Shown here: piece by piece, positions 43,401 through 53,078 of the stretch | Position numbering within the stretch: position 1 is the first letter of the stretch | Layout of the letters: every line of letters starts with the position of its first letter | Assembly: GCA_958009055.1 (NCBI GenBank) | Contig: OY253654.1 | Coordinates: 930,001-994,000 of the forward strand | DNA length: 64,000 bases | DNA from: Choricystis sp. odSpoLacu1 | Taxonomy: Eukaryota; Chlorophyta; Trebouxiophyceae | Reading direction: 5' to 3' | Notes under the pieces: model-generated | What the model was told of the DNA's origin: nothing | Database searches by the model: none | Seen by the model: only the letters and a program-made list of their open reading frames with translations | Position numbers and translations under genes: made by a program

Positions 43401-45695
43401 CCTCGTCTCAACTGAGAGAGCGGGATGGGGGTGGCATGGACTTGATTGCGTGGCCCGTGGCCCCGAGCCCCCCGGGGCGGGCGGGGGGCGGCGTCTCTCC
43501 CTGGTGGGCCGCGGGAGATGGCGACGGCGACACCGCCGCGGTGCGCGTGTTTGCTGCCACGCGGCCCAGTGACGCCGGCCCTCACTCCATTGTCAGTGTA
43601 GCGGCCGCGTCGGCGGCGCTCACTGCGGTGAGTGGCGACGTGGGGCTGCCGTGGGCGAGGCGTGTGGCGGCGATGGTGAGCGGTGGCGGCGGGGGTGGAA
43701 ACGACCACCCACGCTCGCCTTCTTCACCGCCACCCCCACCACACCCCGTCGAGTGGTACGTCACCACCTCCCAGTGCGCGTTGCGCGTGGAGCCGGCGGG
43801 TGGCGGCGCGCCGGCCTCCGCGGCCGCCGCTGCGCTCACCTGTGGCGCTGCCGTCGCCCGCGGTGGCCCCACCCACGCCGACGCCGCCTCCCTCGCCCTG
43901 CACGATGTCTCCCTGCTGCTGGCTGATGCCGGCGCCCCCGGTCACCGCGACGCGTGGAGGCCGCACGCCACTGCGGACGCGTCCTTGGCCTGCGCGCTCG
44001 CGGCGGCAGGCCACACACTGGTTGCCAGCCAGCGCGAGCTGGCTGTGTCCACCCGCGTCGACGGCAGCACGCGCCATGTTGGCGTGACTGGGGCCAGAGT
44101 GCGGGGCACGGTGGGCGCGGCCGCGTGCCGGCTGGCGAGGGCGGTGCCACGGAGTGAGCGTGATGACGCGCGGCCGCCACCGCCGCCCGCCGCCACCTCC
44201 ACCCCCACCACCCCACCCCACCCCCTGGCCGGCATCGTGGACGACGCCCTGGCGCCGCGCCAGCCCTCCACTCCGCGCTCCCCCCGCCGCTCGGCCGACG
44301 AGTGGCACACCATCGACGCGGCGTTCTCCCCCCCGTCGCCACCCCCGGACGAGGGGCGGGGCGTGTGGCTGGACTGCGGTGACGTGGATGGCGGCCACCT
44401 GCGCTCCCGCAACGGTGTGACCGTCGTGGACGACTTTGTGAGGGTGGGGGGGGGGGGAGGGTGGCAGCAGTGGCGCGCGTCCACAGGACACAGCGCCACA
44501 TGACCTGCCCCTGCCCCCCCACCCACCCGCCCTGGTGCTGTCCATCGCCACGGATGGCGCTCTCATCGTGCTGGACTGCCCTCGCGGCGGCGCAAGCGGC
44601 GGAAGCCGAGCGCTGGAGGTGGAGGTGGGGGCTGTTGCTGTGACCGCGCACGTGTGGGAGAGTGGTGGTGATGCCGCCCCCACCACCACCGCCCCCACCC
44701 TCCTCACTCGCACGTGCGTCACCATCGCCGACGCCACCCTGCGCGACGGCGGGACGGACGACCCCGACTGGCGCATTGTGGTGGGGCGGCGCACACCCGT
44801 CGCGCGCGGCGGTGACGCCGCGCCCCCCATGCTGCGCGTCGACGTCGACAACCTGCTGCCACGTGCAGACGCATCCCCTGAAGCCCGGGTCTCTGTCTCC
44901 TCCCTACCCCCGCTGCGGGTGAGGCTGGACCAGGATGTGGCTGCCGCCCTCGCGTCCCTGGCCGACGCGCCGAGGCCTGGGCTCGCGTTTGGGGAGGGGG
45001 ACCTGGTGCTGGACGATGAAGATGACGATGAGGAGGAAGAGGAGGAGGAAGAGGAGGAGGATGACGCTGGCGGTGGCACACTGGACGCGCCACCACCACC
45101 CTCCCCCCCCCCACACACACACGCCTTCATTCAACGCCTCGCCCTCGGCCGCGTCGACCTGCTGCTCGACTACCGCCCCCGCCGCGTGGATGTTCGCGCC
45201 CTGGCGGCAGGCCGCCTGGCCGAGCTCGTTAACGCAGCCCCTTTGGACGGCGTCCGCGTGGCCCTGCCGCTCCTCGTCGTGCGCGGCGTGAGCGGTGGTC
45301 TCACCGCCGCCGCCTCGCGCGCGCTCACCGCCTGGACAGACGCCCTGCGCTCCCGCGGCCTGCGCCCCCTGCTGGACGGCTTCCCCGCCGCCCGCGCGGT
45401 GGCCCGCGTCGCCCACCCCGCGGGCGACGTGTTGAGGCTGCCGGCTGATGCTGTGCGGGCAGCGGTGCGTGCAGACGGCCAGGCCACCGCCACCGCCACC
45501 GGGCGCCGGGCTCAACGCTCGTTGACGCGACTTGTGCGAGCCGCCCTGGCGGAAGCACTGGGAGCCACGTCCAGCGCGTTGGGCGGGGTGAGAGTGTTGG
45601 TGGATGGTGAAACGGGTGTGCGGCGCGCGGTCGGCGCCGCGGTCGGCGCGGTGGGGGGGGTGGCGGCCCGGGGGGCGGCCGGGTTGAGGGAGTGA
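40420..45695 (+). CDS. ATG2: Autophagy lipid-transfer protein ATG2
   Basis: Exons 40420-40500, 40659-40751, 40936-44437 and 44487-45695, about 1627 residues once one surplus base is ignored. The N-terminus is a chorein domain (LKFVVTRQLGPLL, VEADSLSVALSDG, TIPLAALASDAVSLTVDDL). The C-terminus matches the ATG2 C-terminal region: VDLLLDYRPRRVDVRALAAG, LAELVNAAPLDG, and the closing Arg/Ala-rich helices with GRRAQRSLTRLVR. ATG2 forms a rod that moves phospholipids from ER to the growing phagophore. The middle is long, low-complexity and Ala/Pro-rich. A run of 10 G (42414-42423) is where the frame shifts by one base. An acidic stretch (DDEDDDEEEEEE) occurs near residue 1400. The 49-nt last intron is among the shortest here. 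A possible alternative 3' end is described separately. Confidence 0.85.
42414..42423. repeat. G10 homopolymer at the ATG2 frame switch
   Basis: Ten consecutive G inside the main ATG2 exon. The reading frame before it and the reading frame after it differ by one base, and both sides look coding. Confidence 0.9.
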
Positions 45696-45730
45696 GTCAG
45701 AGAGAGAGTGCGTGTGTGTGTTTGTTTCAG

Positions 45731-46364
45731 TGGGTTTTTGTATTGCTTGTCGGTGCGTTGTTGTTTTGGCGGGCCCGAAAAAGGCGGGGGAGAGAGGCAG
45801 AGAGCCTGCCGAGCCCGCTCACACCGCGTCCAAGGCGGCCGCCAAGCCGGTGACGGTCACGCCCGCTCTCTCGACCGCCAAGCCGCCGCCCTGGCGACGG
45901 TGGCCTCCGCCACCGAGCGCGCGGAGGCGGACGCCGGCACCGCCGCGGCCGCGCGCGAGGACGCGGCCGCCGCCCAGCTGGACATCATCAAGGCGCAAGC
46001 CGCCCTGGAGCTGGCCCAGTCGCACGCCCGCGAAGCCGCCACGTCGGCGGGGGCGCACCTGGCGGCCGCGCGGCGCGACCTGGTCGGCGAGCGCGCGGCG
46101 CGCGCGGCCTTGGTCACCACCGCCGACGCCGCCACCACCGAAGTGCAGGGCGCGTGCGCGTGCGTAGCGTCCTTGGAGGCCATCCTGGCGGAGAAGACGG
46201 CGCTGCTGGCCAACATCTCGGTGGCGGCGGGCGTGTCGACGCGCGCGGTCGCGCCCGTCGCCAACCCGTCCCCCCCGTCCAAGCCGCCGCGCCGGGGGCC
46301 CGTGTACGTGACGTATGGCGGCAAGGCGGGCGGCGGCGCCAAGGTCGGCAAGCGCAAGCGATGA
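45731..46364 (+). CDS. Alanine-rich coiled-coil ORF, no start codon
   Basis: From about 45870 to 46364 an open frame with near-total G/C third positions encodes a helical, Ala/Glu/Arg-rich segment (LDIIKAQAALELAQSHAREA, EAILAEKTALLANIS) and ends in a basic tail (KVGKRKR). No ATG precedes it in frame. Two routes are possible. Splicing of ATG2 from GA|GTGAGT at 45692 to TTTGTTTCAG at 45730 would join the ATG2 frame directly to this one and bypass the ATG2 stop. Alternatively a different acceptor near 45810 gives EEPAEPAHTASKAAAKPV, which needs a frame change to reach the coiled coil. It may be a C-terminal extension of ATG2 or a separate gene with an unseen start. Confidence 0.45.
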
Positions 46365-46604
46365 AGGGAGAAGAGGTGGTCGTGGAGGTGTCCTGGGCGC
46401 GCAACGTTGTTTTTTTCACTCACCCCAAACACTTTCCCCTTCCATCGGAGGCGACCCACACCCGCCCTCCGCCCCTCTCCCTGCTCCCGCCCCCCCGTGC
46501 GGCAACCCAGCCAGCCCGCAAGTCGCGAGCCGGCGTGGTTGTCGAACCGGGCAGGCGTGGTGCTTCCAAAGCGCGTGCGCCCCGAAACACACACACCTCC
46601 TCTA

Positions 46605-49325
46605 ATGGTCCCCACCGCGGCTGCCGCCGCTGCCTTCGCAGCTGGCACGCCCCCGACCACCACCTCGCGCTCCTCCACACCCACCGCTCGGGGCAGGTCC
46701 ACCGTCGTCCCCTTCACCCGCCCCTCCAGCAGCGCGGAAGCCGAAGACGTGGCCTCCCTGCCCGGCTCCCTGCGCGGCCGCCCCCGCTCCCTGCCGTCCG
46801 CCTCGGTGCCGTCGGTGGAGGGCAGTGGGTCGTTGCGGAGGCCGGCGTGGCGCCCGCCCCCCGTCCCCGCGCCCGCGGGGGCGGTGGTCGCCGGGTTTGC
46901 CCCGGCAGGCGCGCCCGGCGCGCCCGTTTCGCGCGGCGCGCCCGGCTGCCGCCCTGTGGCGTCTGGGGGCGGCCTGTTGAGCCGCGTGCTATGCGTGGAC
47001 GGGCTGCAGGTGCAGGTGAGTTGGAGGGTGAGCGAGCGGCGGGCGCCCCCATTCGTTCGGGGCAAAACAAAAAACGACGCTCAAACCAACGCGCGCCTCT
47101 CCCCTCCCTCCCTCCCTCCCAGACCGCCGACTCGCACGTGGACGCTGACGCTCTGCTGGCCGACCTGCAGGTGAGTGTCGGTGAAGCAGAGAGGGAAAGA
47201 GGCTGCGCCCAGCGGCCTTCCCGCCCAAAATACACACACATGCCCGCACACGCACGCACCACGCTGACGCGCTCGGGGCGCACGCTCGTTTTGCCCCCCA
47301 CCCACGCTAGCACGCCCTCCCGCCCGCCTCGGACGGCGCGCTGACGCCTGGACGAGCGTGCGGGGGTGGGAGCATGGGTGGAGAGAGCGGGGCGGGAGGG
47401 AGGGCAGGAGGGGACGAGAGGGCGCGCGAGGGCCATTTCAAAGAGCTCGCGCTCGGCGCCCCGCGCACGACGTCAAACCGCCAACGGTGCAGCAGAGCAG
47501 AGAGGGAGAGGCACCCGCGCTGCCTCCACTTCCACCAAACCCTCTCTTGCACACACACTCACACACCACACACCCTCACCCCACGTCCCCACAGTCCTCC
47601 CACCCCGTCTTCACCGCCCCCCCCGTCCTGCGCGCGTGGGCGGTCGCGCGCGTCGCGCACGACGGCCAGACCGCCGCCTGTGGCGGCCCCATGCTGGCCC
47701 ACGCCGCCGCCGTGGCCCGCGTGTTGGCCGACCTGGGGGCGGATGCGCCGTCTGTGGCGGCGGCTGTGCTGCACGCGTCGCTGGCTCGTGGTGTCGCCAC
47801 CGAGTCCGCCCTGGGCAGCGTCGTCGACGCCGACGTCCTCACACTCGTCAAGTCCGTCACCCGCATGACCGACCTGTGCCTGCTGCGCCGGTACACGGCG
47901 GGCGAGGAGGTGGCGGCGGCAGAGGGTGCGCCCGCCACCACCACCACCCTGCCCTCCATCGACGCCCTCACCTCCCGCTTCATCGCCATGCTCGTCTCCA
48001 TGGCCGACGTGCGTGCCCTAGTGGTCAGTCTGGGCGAAGCGTTGGTGGATTTGAAGGCGAGGCTGGCGGCTGGGGCGGGTGTCACGCGCGCGGCGCGCGC
48101 GGCCGCGCGCGCGGCCCTGGACGTCCACGCCCCCCTCGCCAACCGCCTGGGGGTCTGGTCCCTCAAAGCCGCCCTGGAGGATGCCGCGTTTGCGGTGCTG
48201 CACCCGGCCGAGCACGCGGCGTTGGTGGCGGCGGCTGCCCCCGCTGCCGCGGCAGACAGCCTGCGGGCAGTGTTGGACTCTGTCCGCTCCGCCCTCGACG
48301 CGGCCGGCCTCCCCCACGCCGACGTCGCCGGCCGCGCCAAAAATCTGTATGGTCTCCACGTCAAGATGGTGGCCAAGGGCCTGCCCCTGGAGTCGGTGCA
48401 CGACGCGCGCGCGGTGCGGGTGCTGGTGGAGACGAAAGCAGAGTGCTACGCGGCCGAGCGCGCAGTTCACGCGCTGTGGCGCCCGGTGGATGACGCTGAC
48501 GGCACCCGCTCCAAAGACTACATCCGGTTCCCCAAGCCCAACGGCTACCAGTCCCTGCACTCCGTGGTTGTGGGGCCGGACGGGCGGCCTGTGGAGTTGC
48601 AGGTGCGCACGCGCAAGATGCACCTGATCGCGGAGCACGGCGTCGCCGCGCACTGGCGCTACAAGGAGGACGGCGTGGGCAAGGAGGATGGATCTTCTTC
48701 CTCCTCCTCCTCTGCGTCCTCCACCGTTGACCCGTCCGAAGCCACGCGCGACGCGGCCGACGACGCGCGCGTCGCGTGGGCGCGCTGGCTCACAACGTGG
48801 TGCCACGAACTGGATGCGCACGCCGCCTCCACCCACCACCACATGGCCGCCCTGGCGGCCGACGTGGCCCAACACGCGACCTGCACCTTCCCCGAGCACG
48901 CGCCCGGGTGCGGGTTTGCGGCATACCTGAGCAAAGGGCTGCGAGCTGGCGCAGATGCTGCCTCTGCGTCTGCCCTGCCGCGCCGCGTCCTGGTGGCCGT
49001 CATGGACCACGCGTCCTCCGCCGCGGCCGCTGCGGGGCCGACAGTTGAAGCCTTTGCCCCTGACACGACAGCGGATGACGTCGTGGCCACCACCGGCCGC
49101 CGCCTGCGCGCGCTTGTCAACAACGGCGAGCGCGGGACCGACGCGCCGCTCGCGCCGGGGGACAAGGTCGAACTCTTCCCCGCGGACGACCGCCCGGTGA
49201 CGCCTGGGCCCTCTGGCCGCCCCTGCCCCGCCTCCCTGGAGGGCGACCTGGAGGAGGCGCGCGCGCGGCTGGACAGACTGTTGGCGGGGCCGCCCGCGAC
49301 GCCGGAGCGGGCGCGCGTCGCGTGA
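46605..49325 (+). CDS. RelA/SpoT homologue (RSH), plastid (p)ppGpp synthetase
   Basis: Exons 46605-47015, 47123-47170 and 47595-49325 give 729 residues. A 150-residue Ala/Pro/Ser/Arg-rich leader fits a transit peptide. The hydrolase-like domain is degenerate: the HD motif reads LHAS and the RLHNMKT motif reads EALVDLKAR, so (p)ppGpp hydrolysis is not expected. The synthetase domain is intact: RAKNLYGLHVKM, KDYIRFPKPNGYQSLHSV, VELQVRTRKMHLIAEHGVAAHWRYK. The C-terminal 90 residues (VEAFAPDTTADDVVATTGRR, then APGDKVELF) resemble a TGS-like beta-grasp. In plastids RSH enzymes adjust transcription, translation and photosynthesis to stress. A Ser-run linker follows the synthetase. The intron before the last exon is over 400 nt. 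Confidence 0.9.
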
Positions 49326-50064
49326 AGGAGGGGCATCCCTCCTTGTCCCCGCCGCCTGGCTGTTTGTTTCAACATGTATGTGTGTACCAACCCCAACCCC
49401 CCCCCATCCCCCCCCCCCCCCTCACCCGTGTGTGTGCGTTGTTTTTTCGCACACCCGAGAGAAGAAAACAAAAAAAAACGCCCCACCCCACCCCTTGTTC
49501 CAAAACCCCGCCCCCACCCGCGTTCCCACCGTCGCTGCGATTTGCGCAGGCTGGTGCCAGTGGCACGCGTGTGTGTGTGTGTGTGTGGCGTCGAGAGGCC
49601 CCTTCTCTTGACTGTGTGTATCTTTCGCCCCCCATTGTTCGAGTGTGTGTTTGCTGCCTGTTTCCACCCGCGCCCCCCCCCCCCCCCCCCTTTGTTTGGC
49701 GATTGACCCTTTGTGTGTGTCTGTTTTTGTACGAGGCAGGAGCCCCCCCCCCCAACGTCGATGTGTGTGTGTAACGAAAAAACTAGGTCGACAGCGCAGA
49801 CTTGAAAGCGAGGGTTCGTCGTTTTTTTTTTTTTGGCTCTCGCAAACGCGCACCTCTCGCCAAACAAACAAAACATCTCTCGCCCTGCGGCCGACGCGCC
49901 CACTCAACCACACGCCTCCGGCCCTTTGCCACAGGGGCACCACCCGCCTCAACCGGCGCCTGCCTCCGAGCCCGCCCGCCCTTGGCCTTTTTCCCCCGTG
50001 CGACGCTGCGGGTGTGGGCAGAGCCTTTGCACTCTCACGCACAACCACACACCACTCGCACGCC
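49326..50064. other. Low-complexity intergenic region, RSH to HDAC
   Basis: No gene seen in about 740 bases. It holds C runs of more than 10 near 49411, 49674-49690 and 49743-49753, T runs, GT repeats and a TGTAA at 49770-49774, 445 nt past the RSH stop. The last 200 bases carry the HDAC leader. Confidence 0.6.
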
Positions 50065-52595
50065 ATGCCGCCCACCGTGGCCTACTACTATGACGAAGAG
50101 ATCGGTACGTGGAGAGAGGGAGTAGGGGAGAGTGCGCGTGCCCAGTGGCACACCGGCCCCCGCGCGAGTCGCCCGATGGTTGGCGGCGAGAGGGACTGCC
50201 CTCCTTTCTTTGCTGGCCGCCCTGGTCCCACTCCTCCATGCCTGCCCCGCCCTCTGTTGACTGGCAGCTGGGCGTGTGTCGCACGGGAGGGAGGGAGGGC
50301 GGCGGGAGCGGGAGCAGAGCCCGCGGCGTGCCGGGAGCGCACTCTCTGCTGCGTGAGTCGCTCCCCTCGCCCCGCCTCGGCCCGCCCAGCTGGCACCAGA
50401 AGGCTGGATGGAGCTCGTGAGCAAAGGGGCAAGGAAACAGGGGCGGACGCGCGGTCCGCAGGGGCTGCCGTCCCTGCGTGTTTTCGGGGGGGCAGAGCGC
50501 GCACGACGCCCCCCCCCCCCTCCAAATGCGGAGCGCGCAGGAGGCGGTGTGTGCACGCCGCACGCCTCACTCCCTGGGCCACACCACCTCCTGCCACGGA
50601 ACGCGTTGTGGCGGAAGCAGGCGGATTAGGGGGCGAGAACGTGGCATGGGTGGCGCGATCGAGAGGGAGACAGAGGGGGGGGGGGGGGGGGAGCGCGTCG
50701 GTCGAGCGCGAGGGGAACGACCCGCCCTCCTCTCTCACCAATCCCCCACCTCCCCCACCCCTTCCCCCCCACAGCCACCTACAACTACGGCGGCGGCAAC
50801 CCCATGCGCCCCCACCGCGTCCGCCTGACCCACTCCCTTGTCGAACACTACAACCTGCCCTCCTCCCTGTCCGTGCACCGCCCCAGCCCCCGCACCGAGC
50901 TGCAGTTGGAAGAGTTCCACGCCGACGACTACGTTCGCTTCCTCAAGAACGTCACCCCCGACAACCAGGACGAATTTTTGATCCAGATGCGGCGCTTCAA
51001 CCTGGGGCCGGTCGGTGAAGCAGACTGCCCCGTGTTTGACTCGATGTTTGAGTACTGCTCGGTGAGTGAGATGGAATGAGGGGGGTGGGAAGGGAGAGGG
51101 TGTTTGATTGCGGTGTGCATGCTGGGGGGTCTGTGTGCGGGGGGGCTCCTGTGTGCGGGAAAGAGGGGGAGACGAGCCGGCCGCGGCGAACCCCTTCACC
51201 CACCCCACCCCCACCCCATCCCATCACCACAGCTCTACTCTGGCGGCTCCGTCAACGGCGCCTCCCTGCTCAACTCGGGGGCCGCCGACATCGTGCTCAA
51301 CTGGGCGGGCGGCATGCACCACGCCAAAAAGGCGGAAGCGTCTGGCTTTTGTTACGTCAACGACATCGTGTTGGCCATTCTGGAGCTCCTCAAAACGCAC
51401 GCCCGCGTGCTGTACGTCGACATCGACATCCACCACGGCGACGGCGTGGAGGAAGCGTTTTACTTGACGGACCGGGTGATGACGGTGTCGTTTCACAAGG
51501 TGTGAGAGTGTGTGTGTGTGGTGGGGGGGGGGGGGGGAGGAAAAGGGGAGAGGGAAGCGAAACAAAAAACACCCCACCACCACCCCACCCCCCCACTCCT
51601 CCCTCCAGTACGGCGACTTCTTCCCCGGCACCGGCGCCCTGGGCGACGTGGGCACGGGGGACGGCTCCCTGTACGCGGTCAACGTGCCGCTGCAGGAGGG
51701 GATGGACGACGAGTCGTACAAATTCGTCTTCGAACCCATCATGCAGAAAGTGATGGAGACCTTCCAACCGGGCGCCGTCGTCGTGTGTGGCGGCGCAGAC
51801 TCGCTGTCTGGCGACAGGCTGGGCTGCTTCAACCTGTCGCTGCAGGGGCATGCCGCCTGCATGGACTTTCTGGCCAGGTTTGGCGTCCCCCTCCTCGTCC
51901 TCGGCGGCGGCGGCTACACCATGCGCAACGTCGCCCGCTGCTGGTGCTATGAAACGGGGCGCCTGCTGGGCCTGGAGCTGGAGGATGAGCTGCCCGCGAC
52001 CGCGCTGGCCGAGTACGACTACTACATGGACACCCACAAACTGAGGATCGCGGTGTCCAACATGCGCAACGCCAACACGCGCGACGCGCTGGAGCACATC
52101 CAGAGGACGGTGTTGGCCAACCTGTCCCGGCTGCCGCCCGCGCCCAGTGTGCCCATCCAGGAGGCGGTGCCGGGGGCGGTGCTGCCGGACGCGGGGGAGG
52201 GCGACCCCGACGCGCGGGGCGGGGGTGGCGCCATCGCTGACGCGCGTGCCGCCAAGCACGATGACGGCTACGGCTCAGACGCTGAAGCCGGCGCCCGGCA
52301 CGCGGACGCCGACGTCAAACTGGAGAGAGTGGCGACAGGGGGCGACGGCGGTGGCAGCGCGTCGACCGCGCGCGACGCCAAGCCGCCCGTGGCGCCGGCC
52401 GCGCCCGCGGGTCCTGATGAAGCCTACCTGGCGGCCACCGTGACCCCCCCCCTGGATGTGGCGCCCGCGGTGGCGGCGCCGCCGACGGCTGATGCAGCCC
52501 CCCCCGCCGACCCGATGGACGCCGACGGCGGGGCCGCGTCGCCGTCGCTCGCGGCGCACGAGACGCTGAGCGACGCGCCCGCGCCGATGGAGTGA
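50065..52595 (+). CDS. Class I histone deacetylase (RPD3/HDA6-19 type)
   Basis: Exons 50065-50104, 50775-51061, 51233-51499 and 51609-52595 give 526 residues. [23 protein letters not shown] at the N-terminus is the class I signature. Catalytic and metal residues are visible: GGMHHAKK (His pair), [14 protein letters not shown] (Zn Asp and His), [14 protein letters not shown] (second Zn Asp), and [15 protein letters not shown]. The usual QCGADSL reads CGGADSL here, a change next to a metal ligand loop. The C-terminal 170 residues are Asp/Ala/Pro-rich, with [17 protein letters not shown] acidic text, and likely disordered, as in RPD3-type enzymes. It removes acetyl groups from histone tails in nuclear corepressor complexes. 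The first intron is 670 nt with a GTACGT donor, the longest in the window. Confidence 0.96.
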
Positions 52596-53078
52596 GTTGT
52601 GTTAAAGAGGGGGTGTGTTTTTTCTTTGTGAGGGTGTGGCCTTTTTGCTTCTCCCCCGTGTTCGCGCGGGGGCGTGTGTGTAGGAGACTTTTTTGTGGAG
52701 AGAACAAAGGAGAGAGCGAAGAAACAACGGTTTTTGGAAAGCAAAAAAAACAGAGTCGGTTTTTTTTTTGGGTGTCACACGCAAGAGTCTGGATTCTTTG
52801 GGCGGGGGCAGCCGGGCGTCAATGAAGCCCTTGGCCCCGCCCAAAGCCGGACGACTAAAAAAAGGAAGGGGGGGCGTCTCGCTGCGCTCGGCAGAGGAAA
52901 AAATTGGTGGGAAAGGAAAGAAACAAAAAAAAAATAAGGCAGGCAAGGCAAAGAAGAAAAAAAAATCACGGGGGGGGGAGCAGAGACCAGGCTCCAACTC
53001 TCTCTCACGCTCCACTCATCAACGCACGCAAAGCAGGGGAACGTGTGTGTTTTGTCACGGGGGCTCTCCTCTCTCGTC
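52596..53078. other. Convergent intergenic region, HDAC / prolyl oligopeptidase
   Basis: No gene seen. It is A- and T-rich compared with the window, with T runs near 52617 and 52760 and A/G-rich sequence from 52855 to 52985. Both 3' UTRs lie here. Confidence 0.6.

Noticed and set aside
45857..47065. Minus-strand open frame of 402 codons across the coiled-coil ORF and RSH leader
   Set aside because: It is Ala/Arg/Pro-rich, spans two plus-strand genes and has no motif; the plus-strand frames have better coding composition.
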